A stretch of 64,000 bases of DNA. It comes from Chinchilla lanigera (taxonomy: Eukaryota; Chordata; Mammalia; Rodentia; Chinchillidae). Below, in pieces: positions 11,967-22,325 of this stretch. Under the pieces are notes generated by a model that worked only from the letters and a program-made list of their open reading frames with translations, had not been told where the DNA came from and made no database searches. Both the position numbers and the translations under genes were made by a program. The DNA lies in NCBI RefSeq assembly GCF_000276665.1, contig NW_004955402.1, forward strand, positions 510,251 to 574,250, in the 5' to 3' direction. The first letter of the stretch is position 1. Each line of letters starts with the position of its first letter.

Positions 11967-12641
11967 GATGTAGGGATTTTATACAATGGAGTATTACTCA
12001 GCTATAAAAAAGATAAACTTGAGGCTTTTATAGGGAAATGGATGCAACTGGAGTAAGTGAAATAAATCAGACCTGCATGTGTAGACATCATATTGTCTCT
12101 CTAGTGTAAGAACCTGAAAGAGTAAATAAAACTCAAAAGGTTCAATAGACATTGTGAAAGGGAAAGAAATTTCTCAAAAGGAAGAAACAACTGGGATGAG
12201 GGAAAGGAGAAAAGAAAGAAGAAAGAAAAATATATACATATGTATGTAAATACAAGGATAGCTGGGATAATTGTATTGCTGATATCTATTGGTTTATTGA
12301 AAAGAATAGTTAATGCTTACTTTTTTTTCTTGACAAATTTTGGATGCTTGTATCTGGTAATCTGAACAACTAATTTGAAGACAACAATATGCAATACAAG
12401 AACCATTACTAAATTCCTACCATCTTGTTTAGTGAAGCTCTGTATCATTTATAATGTTTTTTATTCTCTTTAATGGTTTGATCAATCTTGCATTCTTACA
12501 TTTGGTAATCTGAGCAACTCTGTTGAAAATAACAATATATAACAACCATTGTTGTTTTGAAATCCTGTATCATTTTTATTGTTTTTGTGTTGTTTTGCTT
12601 TTGTCTTTGTTGTTATTTTGTTATTGTTTTTCTCTCTTTAA

Positions 12642-13440
12642 AATAAAAGAAAATTTACGAATAGTCAACAAATATATGACAAAATGCTTGACATTACTAG
12701 TCAATGAAATGCAAATCTTACACTTAGGATGGCTATCACCAAACTCACACACACGAAAAAAAAAAAAAAAACAGCAAATGCTGGAGAGGATGGAGAAAAC
12801 AGGACTTGCTGCCCACTTTGGTAGGAATGTAAATGAGCACGGCCAGGATAGGCTGGAGTACGGCAGTTCCTCAGAAACTAGAAACAGACGCACCGTGTGA
12901 CCCAGCAATCCCACCACTCGGTACGCATCCAGGGAAACGCAGCCATGCCCTGCAGAGCCATCCGCGCTCCACGCGCCCTGCAGCAGGCACTGCCAACAGC
13001 CAAGCTACAGACTCCCCTGTCCACTGACGGAGGAAGATGCAGTGCACACACACGACGAGTATTATTCAGCCCTTAAAGAATGAAATGCTGCTGTCATGTG
13101 AGACAACGTGGGTGAGCCTGGAAGACACTCTGCTAAGAGCAATAAGCAGGCACAGAAAGACAAACCCCAGGGGCTGGGGATTTAGCTCAGTGGCACAGCG
13201 CCTGCCTGGCAAGTGCAAGGTCATGACTTTGATTCCTGGTACCAGAAAAAAAAAAAAAAAAACATGCGCTCTCACTTACAAGTAGAAGCTAAAAACTTGA
13301 TCCAGGGACGTGGAGAGTACAAGAGCAGTGACCGGTGCCTGGAAGGGGGTGAGGGGCAAGGGCAGAGGACGGTTAGTGGGAACACGGTGTTCTCAGTGCA
13401 CGGTACCTCCTAAGTTCTGCAGCATGGGGGACAAGAATTC
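12642..13440 (+). mobile_element. Second LINE-1 3' fragment
   Basis: 12655-13150 repeats the order seen at 11460-12060: 'gacattactagtcaatgaaa', 'tgcaaatc', 'acagcaaatgctggagagga', then 'gacccagcaatcccaccact' and 'gagtattattcagcccttaa'. It is more diverged than the first L1 and so is a separate, older copy. An ID element (13170-13262) interrupts it; 'acatgcgctctcacttacaa' after the ID is typical of the L1 end. Confidence 0.75.
13170..13262 (+). repeat. ID SINE
   Basis: It starts 'ggggctggggatttagctca', includes 'gcctgcctggcaagtgcaag', and ends with 'ctggtaccag' and a long A-run. It is close to the ID copies at 30246 and 11883, which suggests one subfamily. Confidence 0.9.
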
Positions 13441-16400
13441 ACAGGATTTTCAAAATAGCCAGTAGAGGGGACTTTGAATGTTCCCCAAACAAACAAATGA
13501 TAAATGTTGGAGGTGTACCACTTACCCCAACACTTGTATGTGCGTGTAAAAACATGACACTGCACCTCAAGATATGTACAACTGTGTGGCCAGGCCATTA
13601 AACGCCCAGGGAAAAACAGCAAACGTATGGAAAGCCACGGCAATAACGTGCATGGGACACATACAAAGTGACTCCTAAGGAGAAACAAAGGCCATGCTAA
13701 CTTTTCAGTGAGAGTGGGAAAGACAATTCAGTGCATAAACTGCTCTGCACAATATGTAAAATAAAAGCATTTACAAAACGTCTTTCAGATGCTTTACTGT
13801 TGTTTTACCACGCATGAAGCAACGCTGCAAGAGTGACAGGCCCCAAAGGATCAGAGCTTTGAAACAGAACCACCACCCCCTGCTGAGGAAAGAATTCTTT
13901 CCATTATTGCTTCATCCTGATCATTTACAATTAATTTCTTTAAAATGTGGCTTTTTTCAGCACAAGAAAAGAATATAGGAAAACAGCATGTAACAGCAAG
14001 GGGCTCTTGCTTTAAAACCTCACATTGCTATAAACAGAAGGCAACGAAGTAAAGCATTACCCATACGGACCACGCGTAAGACTTTATGAAACTATGAAGT
14101 ATTTTTATTATGGTAAGAAATTCGATTGCATATCTTACATCTATCTATACTAACAATCTCAATTAATAGCGGATGGCCCAGAAGCAGTTCTTAATTTTAA
14201 GCAAGAGGTAAAACTTTATTTTAATTAAAAAGTCAGTAGCTCATGTAAGTGGGGGCTCAAGGGTACTTGAAGATGTGAGAAATCTGTTTTTTCTGAATTT
14301 AAGCATCGCACCTAGAAATGACCAGCACACAGAGCCACACCCCCAGGTCCCACATCAGCCTCTCAAGTAAATGAATGCTGTGCGCTACAGGTGCCAATTT
14401 TAGGAAATGAGAACTGTCCCGCCCGAGAGAAGCCATTGTCTTTGCCCTTTCTTATGATTCCTCTGGTGCACAGAAATACTAGGTTTTGTTTCCTTCTCTC
14501 AACTCAAGACAGAGTAGTGAGCTATGGGGAGGTAGCTACTACAGTTGTCTTACTGTGGGGTATTTGTTTGTTTTACTGCACAATTAAAGCTACCTCACTT
14601 CTTTAAAAACATCAAGTCGTCATAAGGAAACAACCATGAGGGGAAGAGAAAACACACCAGGGTGTGGGGCCCTGGGCCTGGACCTTCGTGCTTCACAGAG
14701 AGGCTGCCATCTCCCGCCAGGCCAGCACCTGCCCTGCTCCACGTGCCCAGGCGGCCACCCTGGGCAGACCCGAGAAAGCGCCCAGGCAGCACAGGGCACA
14801 GAGCAGTGCCCTGCACCTGACAGCCTGTGCTCAGCACGGCCCCGCGAGACACAAAGAGGAAGTGGAGAAGAGGACAAATGGCGCCCAGCCTGCCGGGCCT
14901 TCCTCCGGCTCCCAAGTGGCTGTGCAGCCTTGTGGTCTCTGCTCCAAGGACCTCCAGAGAGCTGCTTCCCAGCTGTCCCCCACCTCCACCTCTGGCTTTG
15001 CAGGACTCCCTACAGAGTCTGCACCACGCAGCACCGTCTCCCCTCCTCGAGCACGAGGGCCACGAGGACAAGGACGGGGACCGGGACACGGTTCCCAGGT
15101 GAGGGAGGGCAAAAGCAAGGTGGCATGTGCCCTGCACAGACACAGACGCCGCAGAAGGCCCGAGCTCACACGGGTGACTCCCAGAGAGCAGCAGTCTCTC
15201 CGCTCTTGGGCTGACCTCGACCGGCAGGGGTTTTCGTCACCTGCTCTTGGAGCTAGCAGGGTGACAAGCGATGACCCAACTGCACCACACGTCCGCAAGT
15301 GCGGGGGCAGCGAGGCCTCACAGGCCACCAAGGGAGAGCCCCAGCCTACAGGCTCACCAAGGGAGAGCCTCTGCCCTGGTGCAGGCTCCACCCATGGTGC
15401 TCCCAGCGGCTGAGACTCAGACGGTTCCCGAACCTAAATGTGTTCACAGGTCACACTCAGATCAAGAAAGCAAGGGGAAGGAGGTGACTGACCACGCAGA
15501 CGCCACAGTCAATCACAGCTCACCTTCAAGAGTGCCGTGTTCCACACAGGCCTACAGCCACCATCCCCACCCTACATGCACACACACACACCCACATGCG
15601 TGTGCCTCCTCCACAGCACGCCCAAGATCACCGTACTGTAGTGCAGACATGTACACAAGCACACACACACTCTTTCGAAGATGTTCTACTTAGGCCAGGA
15701 TAACGCGCAGCACTAACTGGGGAATAAATTAACATTATAGCTTCTCACTATCATTCAGTCCACCCAAACACAGCAACAGCTAAGGCACAAAGCCATCACA
15801 GGAAAGGACATCTTTAAAAACACAAACACAAAACCCAACCAAGTAGCTGAAGAACATGTTGCCTTACTAGTTGTTCATGAAAAATCATGTAAAACACAGC
15901 CCTCCTAGGAATCGTCCAAGAACGAAATCTACGCTCAGATCACAGCCCCTGGGAAGGAGAACTGTGACAACAGGTGTGCGCTGCGGGAGGCATGAGGCGC
16001 GTGGGGCCCCAAGCCCAGCCCCTCGGGGACAAAAACGACTTCTTTCCACATCAAGCAGCACACAGAGCAGTCGCAGTGCGTCAGGAACAGACACTTTCCC
16101 TCCCTGGCCACGGCTGGCTGTTTCCCTGCAAGGAGCAGGTCACCAGGCGACCCCAGACTGAGGCCTGGAGCTCAGGCCCCAGCCCATCTGAGGACCTTGC
16201 CCCCACAAGAAGTTCAGGGAGAACAGGGCTGACAGTCAGGGAGGTGGGTCTGACCTTGGCAAACCTGAAAGTTCACCCACGTGAGAGATGTGTGCACACT
16301 CACCTCCACCCCGGCCTCCCCAGGGCTGAAGGTCAAAGTGGCAGGAGAAGAGGTGGGAAAAGGAATCCCAGGGCCTTCTCCAGCCAGGGTCAGGTTCACC

Positions 16401-17987
16401 TGCTTCTGCACATGAGCGCCTCTGTCCTGGTGTACGGTTGAGGCCTGGGCTAGGGACAGTCTGTCTTGGCATCTCCTAAGACTGAAAGGAGCTTGTAGAG
16501 AAGATGTGGTTCCTTCCTCCAGGCCGCTGTAAGCAAAGAGTACCAGGCGGGTGGGTGGGCAGGTGGGCATCCCACCCAGCTCCTAGTCCCCTTCGAGGGC
16601 CTGGGGGTGTCATCACACAGACATGCGGCTCCTCTGTTCCCTGGGTGCACACTGAGGAGGCCCCTTCCCACCTGCACACTCCCCACACGGCACATGGCCA
16701 AGGGAGACAGTGTTCGTGCAGGGGACGGGATGCCTGGCCCCCAGGGAGGCCAGCCGGGGTGTCATCGCTGTGCATCACTGTGACCTGGGACTGTGCAGTA
16801 TCAGGCAGCTTCTGCCGTGCACACAGGGCCACCAGCCTGGGAGCTCATCGGCCTCTGGTCACTTCGTCAGCATAAGGCAATGCCTTACTTTAGGTCAGCA
16901 GTCAGGTGAGCAAGTCCAAAGTCCACATCAGACACGTGGCAAACAGGGACACCCTTCAGAATGTCACCTCTGCCTGATGAAGCCTGCAAGAGCTACAGCT
17001 GGACACTCAACTCAAACCACATCAGAGAAAATCTCCCCTCGAAAAAAAGAGGCTCTCAGCCTTAGTGAGTAGTAAGTGTGTCACTGTCAGCGCAGATGCT
17101 CTTGGTATAGAGGAAGCAGAGGGCGTCCACTCCAGTCCCCATCAATGGAGGAGGATCAGAGCAGCTCAGGGAGGGGTGGACACGGTGCAGACAGTATAGA
17201 GCTGGGGCCTGTGCAGAGGTGGATGCAGGCTGCAGGAAGAAAAGGCTCAACAGGGAGATGCTCGGGGTGGAGGGGCAGTGCACAAATGCACAGCTGGGTC
17301 ACCCCATGCACAGGGTCAATAGCGAGAGGATGTCCTCTTCCCAAGGCCAAGTCAGGCTATCCCAGCAACACCACAGCGACAGGTAACTGCCGAGGGCTGT
17401 GAGATGCAGTTACTCCGCTCACCCCAGCCTGGCCTGCACAGCCGGGCAGAACTGAGCTCAGGAAGCCACACCACTCTCCCTGCTCACTTTCTGCTGGTGA
17501 AAGTGGCTTACATGGGCACAACTGCCACCCAGGAAGAGGACCACAGCCCACGGGGGCCAGGGTGTGGCAGGAGGGGCACGCCGTGCCCCCTCCTGGTGAG
17601 AATGAGGACCAGTGAGCTGACCACAGAATGTCTGCCCCCCAAGCAACCCTGGTGCCAGTCACCTGTGCCCGGCCCACACTGCCCTGCTCGGTGGCCTTGG
17701 ATGGCACCAACGCCAGTTTCTCATTAGGATTTCAGCAGCAGTTTGCAGGCACACCACGCTGCCAGGCATTAGTTTAGGCACCGGGAGATGGCAATCAGCA
17801 AACACCAGACTTCCGTCTACGCAGTACCTCTGCTTGGGCCTCATCTAAGAGTGGCTTCTGAATGTTCCCTGACCGTCCCGCCCTTGTTGACCAGCGCCCA
17901 GTCAACACCGGGTGCACTGCACAACTCTGCCTGCATCTCAGCGGGCTGCACACAGCACCAAGGCCATGCGAGAGGCTTTTACATTTT
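13441..17987. other. Repeat-poor sequence, no gene supported
   Basis: The stretch is AT-rich to about 14640 and GC-rich after it. Open frames up to 249 codons (14664-15413 +) overlap others on the opposite strand (14595-15143 -, 14831-15391 -) and encode low-complexity, arginine/proline/serine-rich text with no domain. A short CA run lies at 15579-15595. I see no splice-flanked exon with a recognisable protein. Confidence 0.5.
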
Positions 17988-18905
17988 ACACCTAAAATGT
18001 CCCCCAAAGCCTTGGTGCTCATAGTGGGGCTTCTAGGAGAGGACTGGACCACAGGAGCATGATGCCAGACCACATGAGTGTGACACTGTCACAGGAATGT
18101 GACACCGACTCGGGGAGCATGACGTCCAGTCACAGGAGTGTGATGCCGGATCATGACTGTGTGATACTGGATCACAGCAGGATCGTGGGAGTGTGTGGTC
18201 CTGGATCACAGGGATGCTGGATCACGTGAGTGTGACGCAGGTCAGGGTATGTGACGCTGGGTCATGGGTGTATGATGCCAGGTTAGGGTGTGTGATGCAG
18301 GGTCACGGAAGTGTGATGCCAGGTCACGGGAGTGTGAGGCTGGATCAGGGAGTGTGATGCTGGATCACAGGTGTGTGATGCCAGGTCAGGGAGTGTGATG
18401 CCAGATCAAGGAGTGTGAGGCTGGGTCACGGGAGTGTGAATCCAGATCAGGGAGTGATGCTGGTTCACAGGAGTGTGCTGCCGGATCTGGGAGTGTGACG
18501 CCCCGTCAGTGCGTATGATGCAGGGTGAGTGTGAGGCTGGATCAAGGAGTGTGAGGTCAGATCAAGGAGTGTGGTCCTGTATCACTGGGATGCTGGATCA
18601 CAGGAGTGTGACGCTGGATTAGTCCACTCAAGGGTTTATAACTGGGTGTGTCTTGGGAGGTGAAGCCTGGTGGGAGGACGTGGATTGCTGGGGCATGTCC
18701 TGGAAGTGTCTATCATCCTCCCTCTCCCGATTGCCCCTCTGCTTCCTGCCATGCCATGGACTTTCTCCTCTGCCAGACCACCCCGCCTTGGCATCAGGTG
18801 ACTATGGACTGAAACCTCTATAAAGTTCAAGCCAAAATAACCCATCTTCCTTTAATTTGTGGTGTTGGGTATTTTGTCTCAGCAGTGAGAAAGTACCTAA
18901 GATGG
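17988..18905 (+). mobile_element. MaLR-like LTR expanded by an internal minisatellite
   Basis: The 5' part (17988-18045) reads 'ctaaaatgtcccccaaagcc', the MaLR LTR start block. The 3' part (18619-18905) has 'ggtgaagcctggtgggagga', a '...tatggactgaaacctct' block, then 'ccaaaataa' and a 'ttttgtctcagcagtgagaa' terminus. Between them lies a tandem array (18045-18618) whose unit resembles the LTR's own 'actggatca...' segment, so the array probably grew from LTR sequence. Without the array the LTR would be ~350 bp, a usual size. Confidence 0.7.
18045..18618 (+). repeat. Minisatellite, 20-22 bp unit
   Basis: The unit is close to GTGTGATGCCAGGTCAGGGA with variants such as GGCTGGATCA and CACGGGA, about 26-28 copies. 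Units differ from one another by substitutions and 1-3 base indels. No unit is repeated exactly many times, so the array is not very recent as a whole. It lies wholly inside the LTR. Confidence 0.85.
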
Positions 18906-20400
18906 AGGCCAATGGTGGAGGGGCACGTGGACCCTAGAGGACATGGCCCAGGGCCCCAGCTGGGTCTGCAGCAGGCTCAGCAGGTGCTCACACAGAAGCA
19001 GATCAGGAAAGAACGGCCTGTTTGGGAGCTGGACCCACTCAGTTGCCTCCTTCAAGCCCAGAGTGTGACCCTAGCCATCACTCAGGGCCCAAGCCTTGGT
19101 TTCCTCAGCTGTAAGGTGGAGGAAAGATCCCATGTGCCCCACATGGTCCCTGCACCATTACTGAGAAGACACAGACAGAACACTGGCAGCCACTACAGTT
19201 ATCACAACTCACCTCATGATTGACAACACTCGTGCCTCTGAGAATGTGCCAGCTCTTATTTGACCTAACCAGATAGGCCACGGTACAACCCTGGCCCTTG
19301 GGAGGGTTGTCTTCCTTGTCTGTGGAAAGTTTTCAATAGATAAAACCCAAGCTCAGAATCATCCCATGTCAGCTAAAATTAACAACAAAGACAAACAGGA
19401 GAAAGGATACAGAATTACAGAAAATGCGTGGGTGAAATATTTGGTATGAAATGTGGTAGAAGAGAAAAAATGACAAAAGTGAAACTTGCCTTTAAAAGGA
19501 AAAAGAGAGAACCTCTTGCTGTTCAGCTGTTTTCATGCTTCCTACTGAAATACCACACTGTAAGAGCGGCACTCTGAAGGAGCACCTAAATTCACCCGGG
19601 GCTTTACCGCTGCTCTTCACAGAGGCCCAGGTGCCTCTGTGCCCCTTCCCTGCCCGTCTGCTGCCTCTGGGAAGAGCTGGCGAGGTCTCAGGTCCTCCTC
19701 ACGGCTCTCTCCAGAGTCACTGGCCCTGGGTGAAGCTGTTCCAAGAAGTCACCCTGCCTCCCAGCTGAGGAGCTGGCAATGCGCCTCAGAGCCCAACCCC
19801 ACTGCTCAGCATCTTCCCGCGTGCTAGCTCCCGGCCAAGCTCAGGCTGTGGTGATCTCTGCTGCACTTTCTGCTGGGTGACTCTAGGCCAAGCCCAAGGC
19901 CCCTGTGCAGCCTCCTCCCTACACCAAGAGGTTGGGCAGAACAACCAACTCTGGAGAGGCTAACAAGATCACAGACACCCAAGCTTGCCAACAGAGACAT
20001 ACGCAGTGTAATTCCAGCATGGGCGAAGAAAAGGTTTCCTGAGATTCCTTACAGAGCTCCACACCACTCCACCTCTGCCTCCCAAACTGAGACCCACAGC
20101 AGGCACCTCGACCTTCATAAAGAAGTCCGTCTTGCTTGCTCACATCCATTTTCTGAGAGATGCATGCCTTCAGGAAACAGAACTTTCCACTGCATGATTT
20201 TTCACAACTCAATACCTGGTCTGAGGTGGGTGGTGGTGGACAGACTCCAATAGTGTTTCTCACAGAAACTGCCAAAGAAAAGTCTGTGTGGCCTGGGACA
20301 GAGGTGGGGAGAGGAGCTGGGCAGCAGTGAGCAGCCCTGCAGGGGCCACCTGACCTGTCCTGAAGGCTCTGACCACTGCTCGGGTGATACAGGTACCACA
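18906..20400. other. Mostly unique sequence
   Basis: Apart from a MIR fragment at about 19040-19180, I recognise nothing. The open frames at 19535-19827 and 19919-20410 overlap others and have no visible domain. Confidence 0.5.
19040..19180 (+). repeat. MIR SINE fragment
   Basis: The order 'gagtgtgaccctagccatca' then 'ttggtttcctcagctgtaag' then 'gtggaggaaa' follows the MIR core ('tgtgaccttgggcaagtc...cctcagtttcctcatctgta'). It is strongly diverged. Confidence 0.6.
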
Positions 20401-20410
20401 CAGGCCACAC

Positions 20411-20640
20411 ATGCAGTGTCAGGGCTTACTGGAGGAGCAGGTGGAACACAACGAAGAGCTACTAATGGCTGCCTGCAAAGTCAGTGGGGACAATGCAAAG
20501 TGGCCACCTTCGTGCTGAAGAGCCAGAGGATCCTGCCAAAGGTCAAAGGGCTGGAGCTCACCACAGAGTCCACTGCGAGTCTGGGTCAGAAAGCCAAGGA
20601 GTGTGCCGGAAGCCTGAAGGAACTGGAAATGAACGTCCCA
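20411..20640 (+). pseudogene. Unidentified coding-like fragment with a frameshift
   Basis: From 20411 one frame gives an acidic, helix-like stretch (LLEEQVEHNEELLMAACKVS, then GDNAK) and stops at about 20516-20518. The next frame, entered just after codon AAG at about 20500, carries on with ATFVLKSQRILPKVKGLELT and then a lysine/glutamate-rich stretch ending near LKELEMNVP (20640). The join reads naturally if one base has been lost near 20500. The composition is that of a coiled-coil protein. I do not recognise the family. The end at 20640 is followed by GTGATG, which could be a splice donor, and an AG precedes 'GGCTTACTGG' at 20420. It may be a decayed exon, a fragment of a processed pseudogene, or chance. 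No poly-A tail or target-site duplication is visible. Confidence 0.35.
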
Positions 20641-20875
20641 GGTGATGACAGCAACGGGAGCGCCTCCCAGCAAGCACAAAGAGCAGACTTCCTTCTTCTT
20701 TCCCTTGTTATTCAATCCAGGCTGCAAGCGTACTGGTTGGCACAATCCACATCCCGGGCAGGTCTTTCCTCCTCAGCTTGCAGCCTGCATGTCAGTCATC
20801 CACAGACACACTCAGAATTTACTGATCTACTCGGCAGTTCTTACTGAAGCCAAGGTGACACATCACAATTAATGA

Positions 20876-20909
<34 letters not shown>

Positions 20910-22129
20910 AGGTGCACATTCCAGGGTTGTTCAGCAATTGGCACTCTGACAAAAAGACTCATGACCCCATTGCCTATTAAAGCAAACTTCAGAGAAGTCT
21001 TGCTCACCTCAGGAAAAGATAAGGTTCCTACCGCCTGCAGATTAGACACAGATACAGACCCAGCCCATCTCACTTGCAGCTTCTGTCTCCACCCGATCAC
21101 ACTGCTGTTCTTTCATAGGAAGCAGAAGGAATCATGTAAACTACTCATGTGCCGTCCTAGGAACATCATGGGTTCTGCAGTCACCAGGGGAAACCATAGC
21201 TTCTCACAGAAGAGCCAAAGAGAATCTCCAGACCAACCTTCCAAGACGGCCTGGAACTCAGCAGGCAAAGTCACCTTCTGAGGCACGCCAAGTTCTGGAG
21301 ACAAGACACTTCCCCATCCACACTGGCGGAACCACTCTCTCTGATCTCAGAGTCCCGAAGAGATGAACTTTCAGCAGATGTCTGAAGGACTGAGCATAAA
21401 AGCCCCCTCCGAGGCAGCCTGCGGGGCCGACGTTGCTGGTGGCAACAGGGCCAGACGGGCTGACGAAAGAGCTCCTGGAGGTTTTCACGGACAACGAGCA
21501 CGGCACCCGTGAGAGCTGGGGCACGCCAGGCAACCCCACACCCACTGACGGAGTCCTCCCTCCACACCGACGGGGCACCGGCAGTCTCATGCTCCCCCAG
21601 AAGGCCGTGGGGGCCAGGCTGTGAAAGTGCATCTGTCCTGACGAGCAGCTGCGGAAAAGGGTGGAGACCTGGGGGGGCTGCCTGGTTTAACTAGTGGAAC
21701 CATGCACACCTCACACCGATGTGTCCCAGAGGCCACTGGCCAAGCAGAAAGGTCGATAGACCAATCTCCACTGCTCTGTAACAAAGGCGTGCGCGGATTC
21801 ATCCTGGTCCTGCCCTGGTCCTGCAGGGTGGCCTGAGCTATCCAGAAGCCAGTGTGACCAGAGCCATCCACACAGCACCTGAAGCCACCACTATGTCCAC
21901 CTGCTGCTGGGTGATATCTGTCCTCGCGTCCATCATCAGACCCAGGTGCCAGAATCCTTGGGACACCACCCGGGAAAACTAGGGCCCCCCAGCAAGAGAA
22001 AGCCATCACCACCACATCCAGAACCTGAAATCCCCATCATGCCAGCCCCCCGGGGCCTGTCTGAGAGGCCACTCGTGCTCCAAGGGTCACCAGAGCCTTG
22101 CCAGCCTGTAGTGGTGACAGCCATGTCTT
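20641..22129. other. Unique sequence, no gene supported
   Basis: A CA microsatellite lies at 20877-20907. Overlapping open frames at 20961-22257 on both strands show no domain. Nothing else is recognised. Confidence 0.5.
20877..20907 (+). repeat. (CA)n microsatellite
   Basis: About 15 uninterrupted CA units. Long enough to be polymorphic. Confidence 0.95.
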
Positions 22130-22325
22130 CAGTTGGGCCCAGAGCTGCACACCTCAAATCCCAAGTTCTCAGGAGGCTCAGAGAGGAGGACTGCAAACTC
22201 AAGGCCAGCCTGGGCAACTTACCAAGGCTGTCTGCCTCAGGAAAAGTTGGGCATTGAGCTCAGTGCTCCTTGGGCTCAAGCTCCAGTGCTACGAAATAAA
22301 TGCATACATACATAAAAATAAAGCC
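22130..22325 (+). repeat. Degenerate B1+ID dimer
   Basis: 'caaatcccaagttctcagga', 'aaactcaaggccagcctggg' and then 'gggcattgagctcagtgctc' follow the B1-then-ID order; the end is A-rich (ATAC-containing). Divergence is high. Confidence 0.6.

Larger units (their letters stand above)
9150..12640 (+). mobile_element. LINE-1 3' fragment (ORF2 part and 3' UTR), broken by insertions
   Basis: The segment at 9170-9550 matches the reverse transcriptase part of L1 ORF2 ('aatcaataaatgtaatatat', 'aacatcatgctgaatgtaaa'). 10615-11560 continues through the region after the reverse transcriptase ('ccaatgcagtcccaactaaa', 'tggaaatcagtgtggagatt' further on), and 11560-12060 is the ORF2 end ('gctgggtatt'-type block, 'attactcagctataaaaaag'). 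Frames are broken by stops and by four inserted elements: ID (9648), TPT1 pseudogene (9887), ID (10518) and ID on minus (11883). 12140-12640 appears to be 3' UTR and includes a diverged ~145-bp tandem duplication. It is immobile. Confidence 0.85.

Noticed and set aside
10615..12060. Functional L1 ORF2
   Set aside because: The reading frame is broken by stops and by SINE and pseudogene insertions, and no complete L1 is present.
13450..13475. CTCF-like motif ('gccagtagagggg')
   Set aside because: Two mismatches in the core and an AT-rich setting make it weaker than the one at 63728.
14664..15413. 249-codon open frame on +, opposite to 182- and 186-codon frames on -
   Set aside because: Low-complexity translation, no recognisable motifs; all three cannot be coding and none has supporting features.
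18045..18618. CRISPR-like alternation of similar and variable segments
   Set aside because: Units are contiguous 20-22 bp tandem repeats without spacers, in a rodent genome and inside an LTR.
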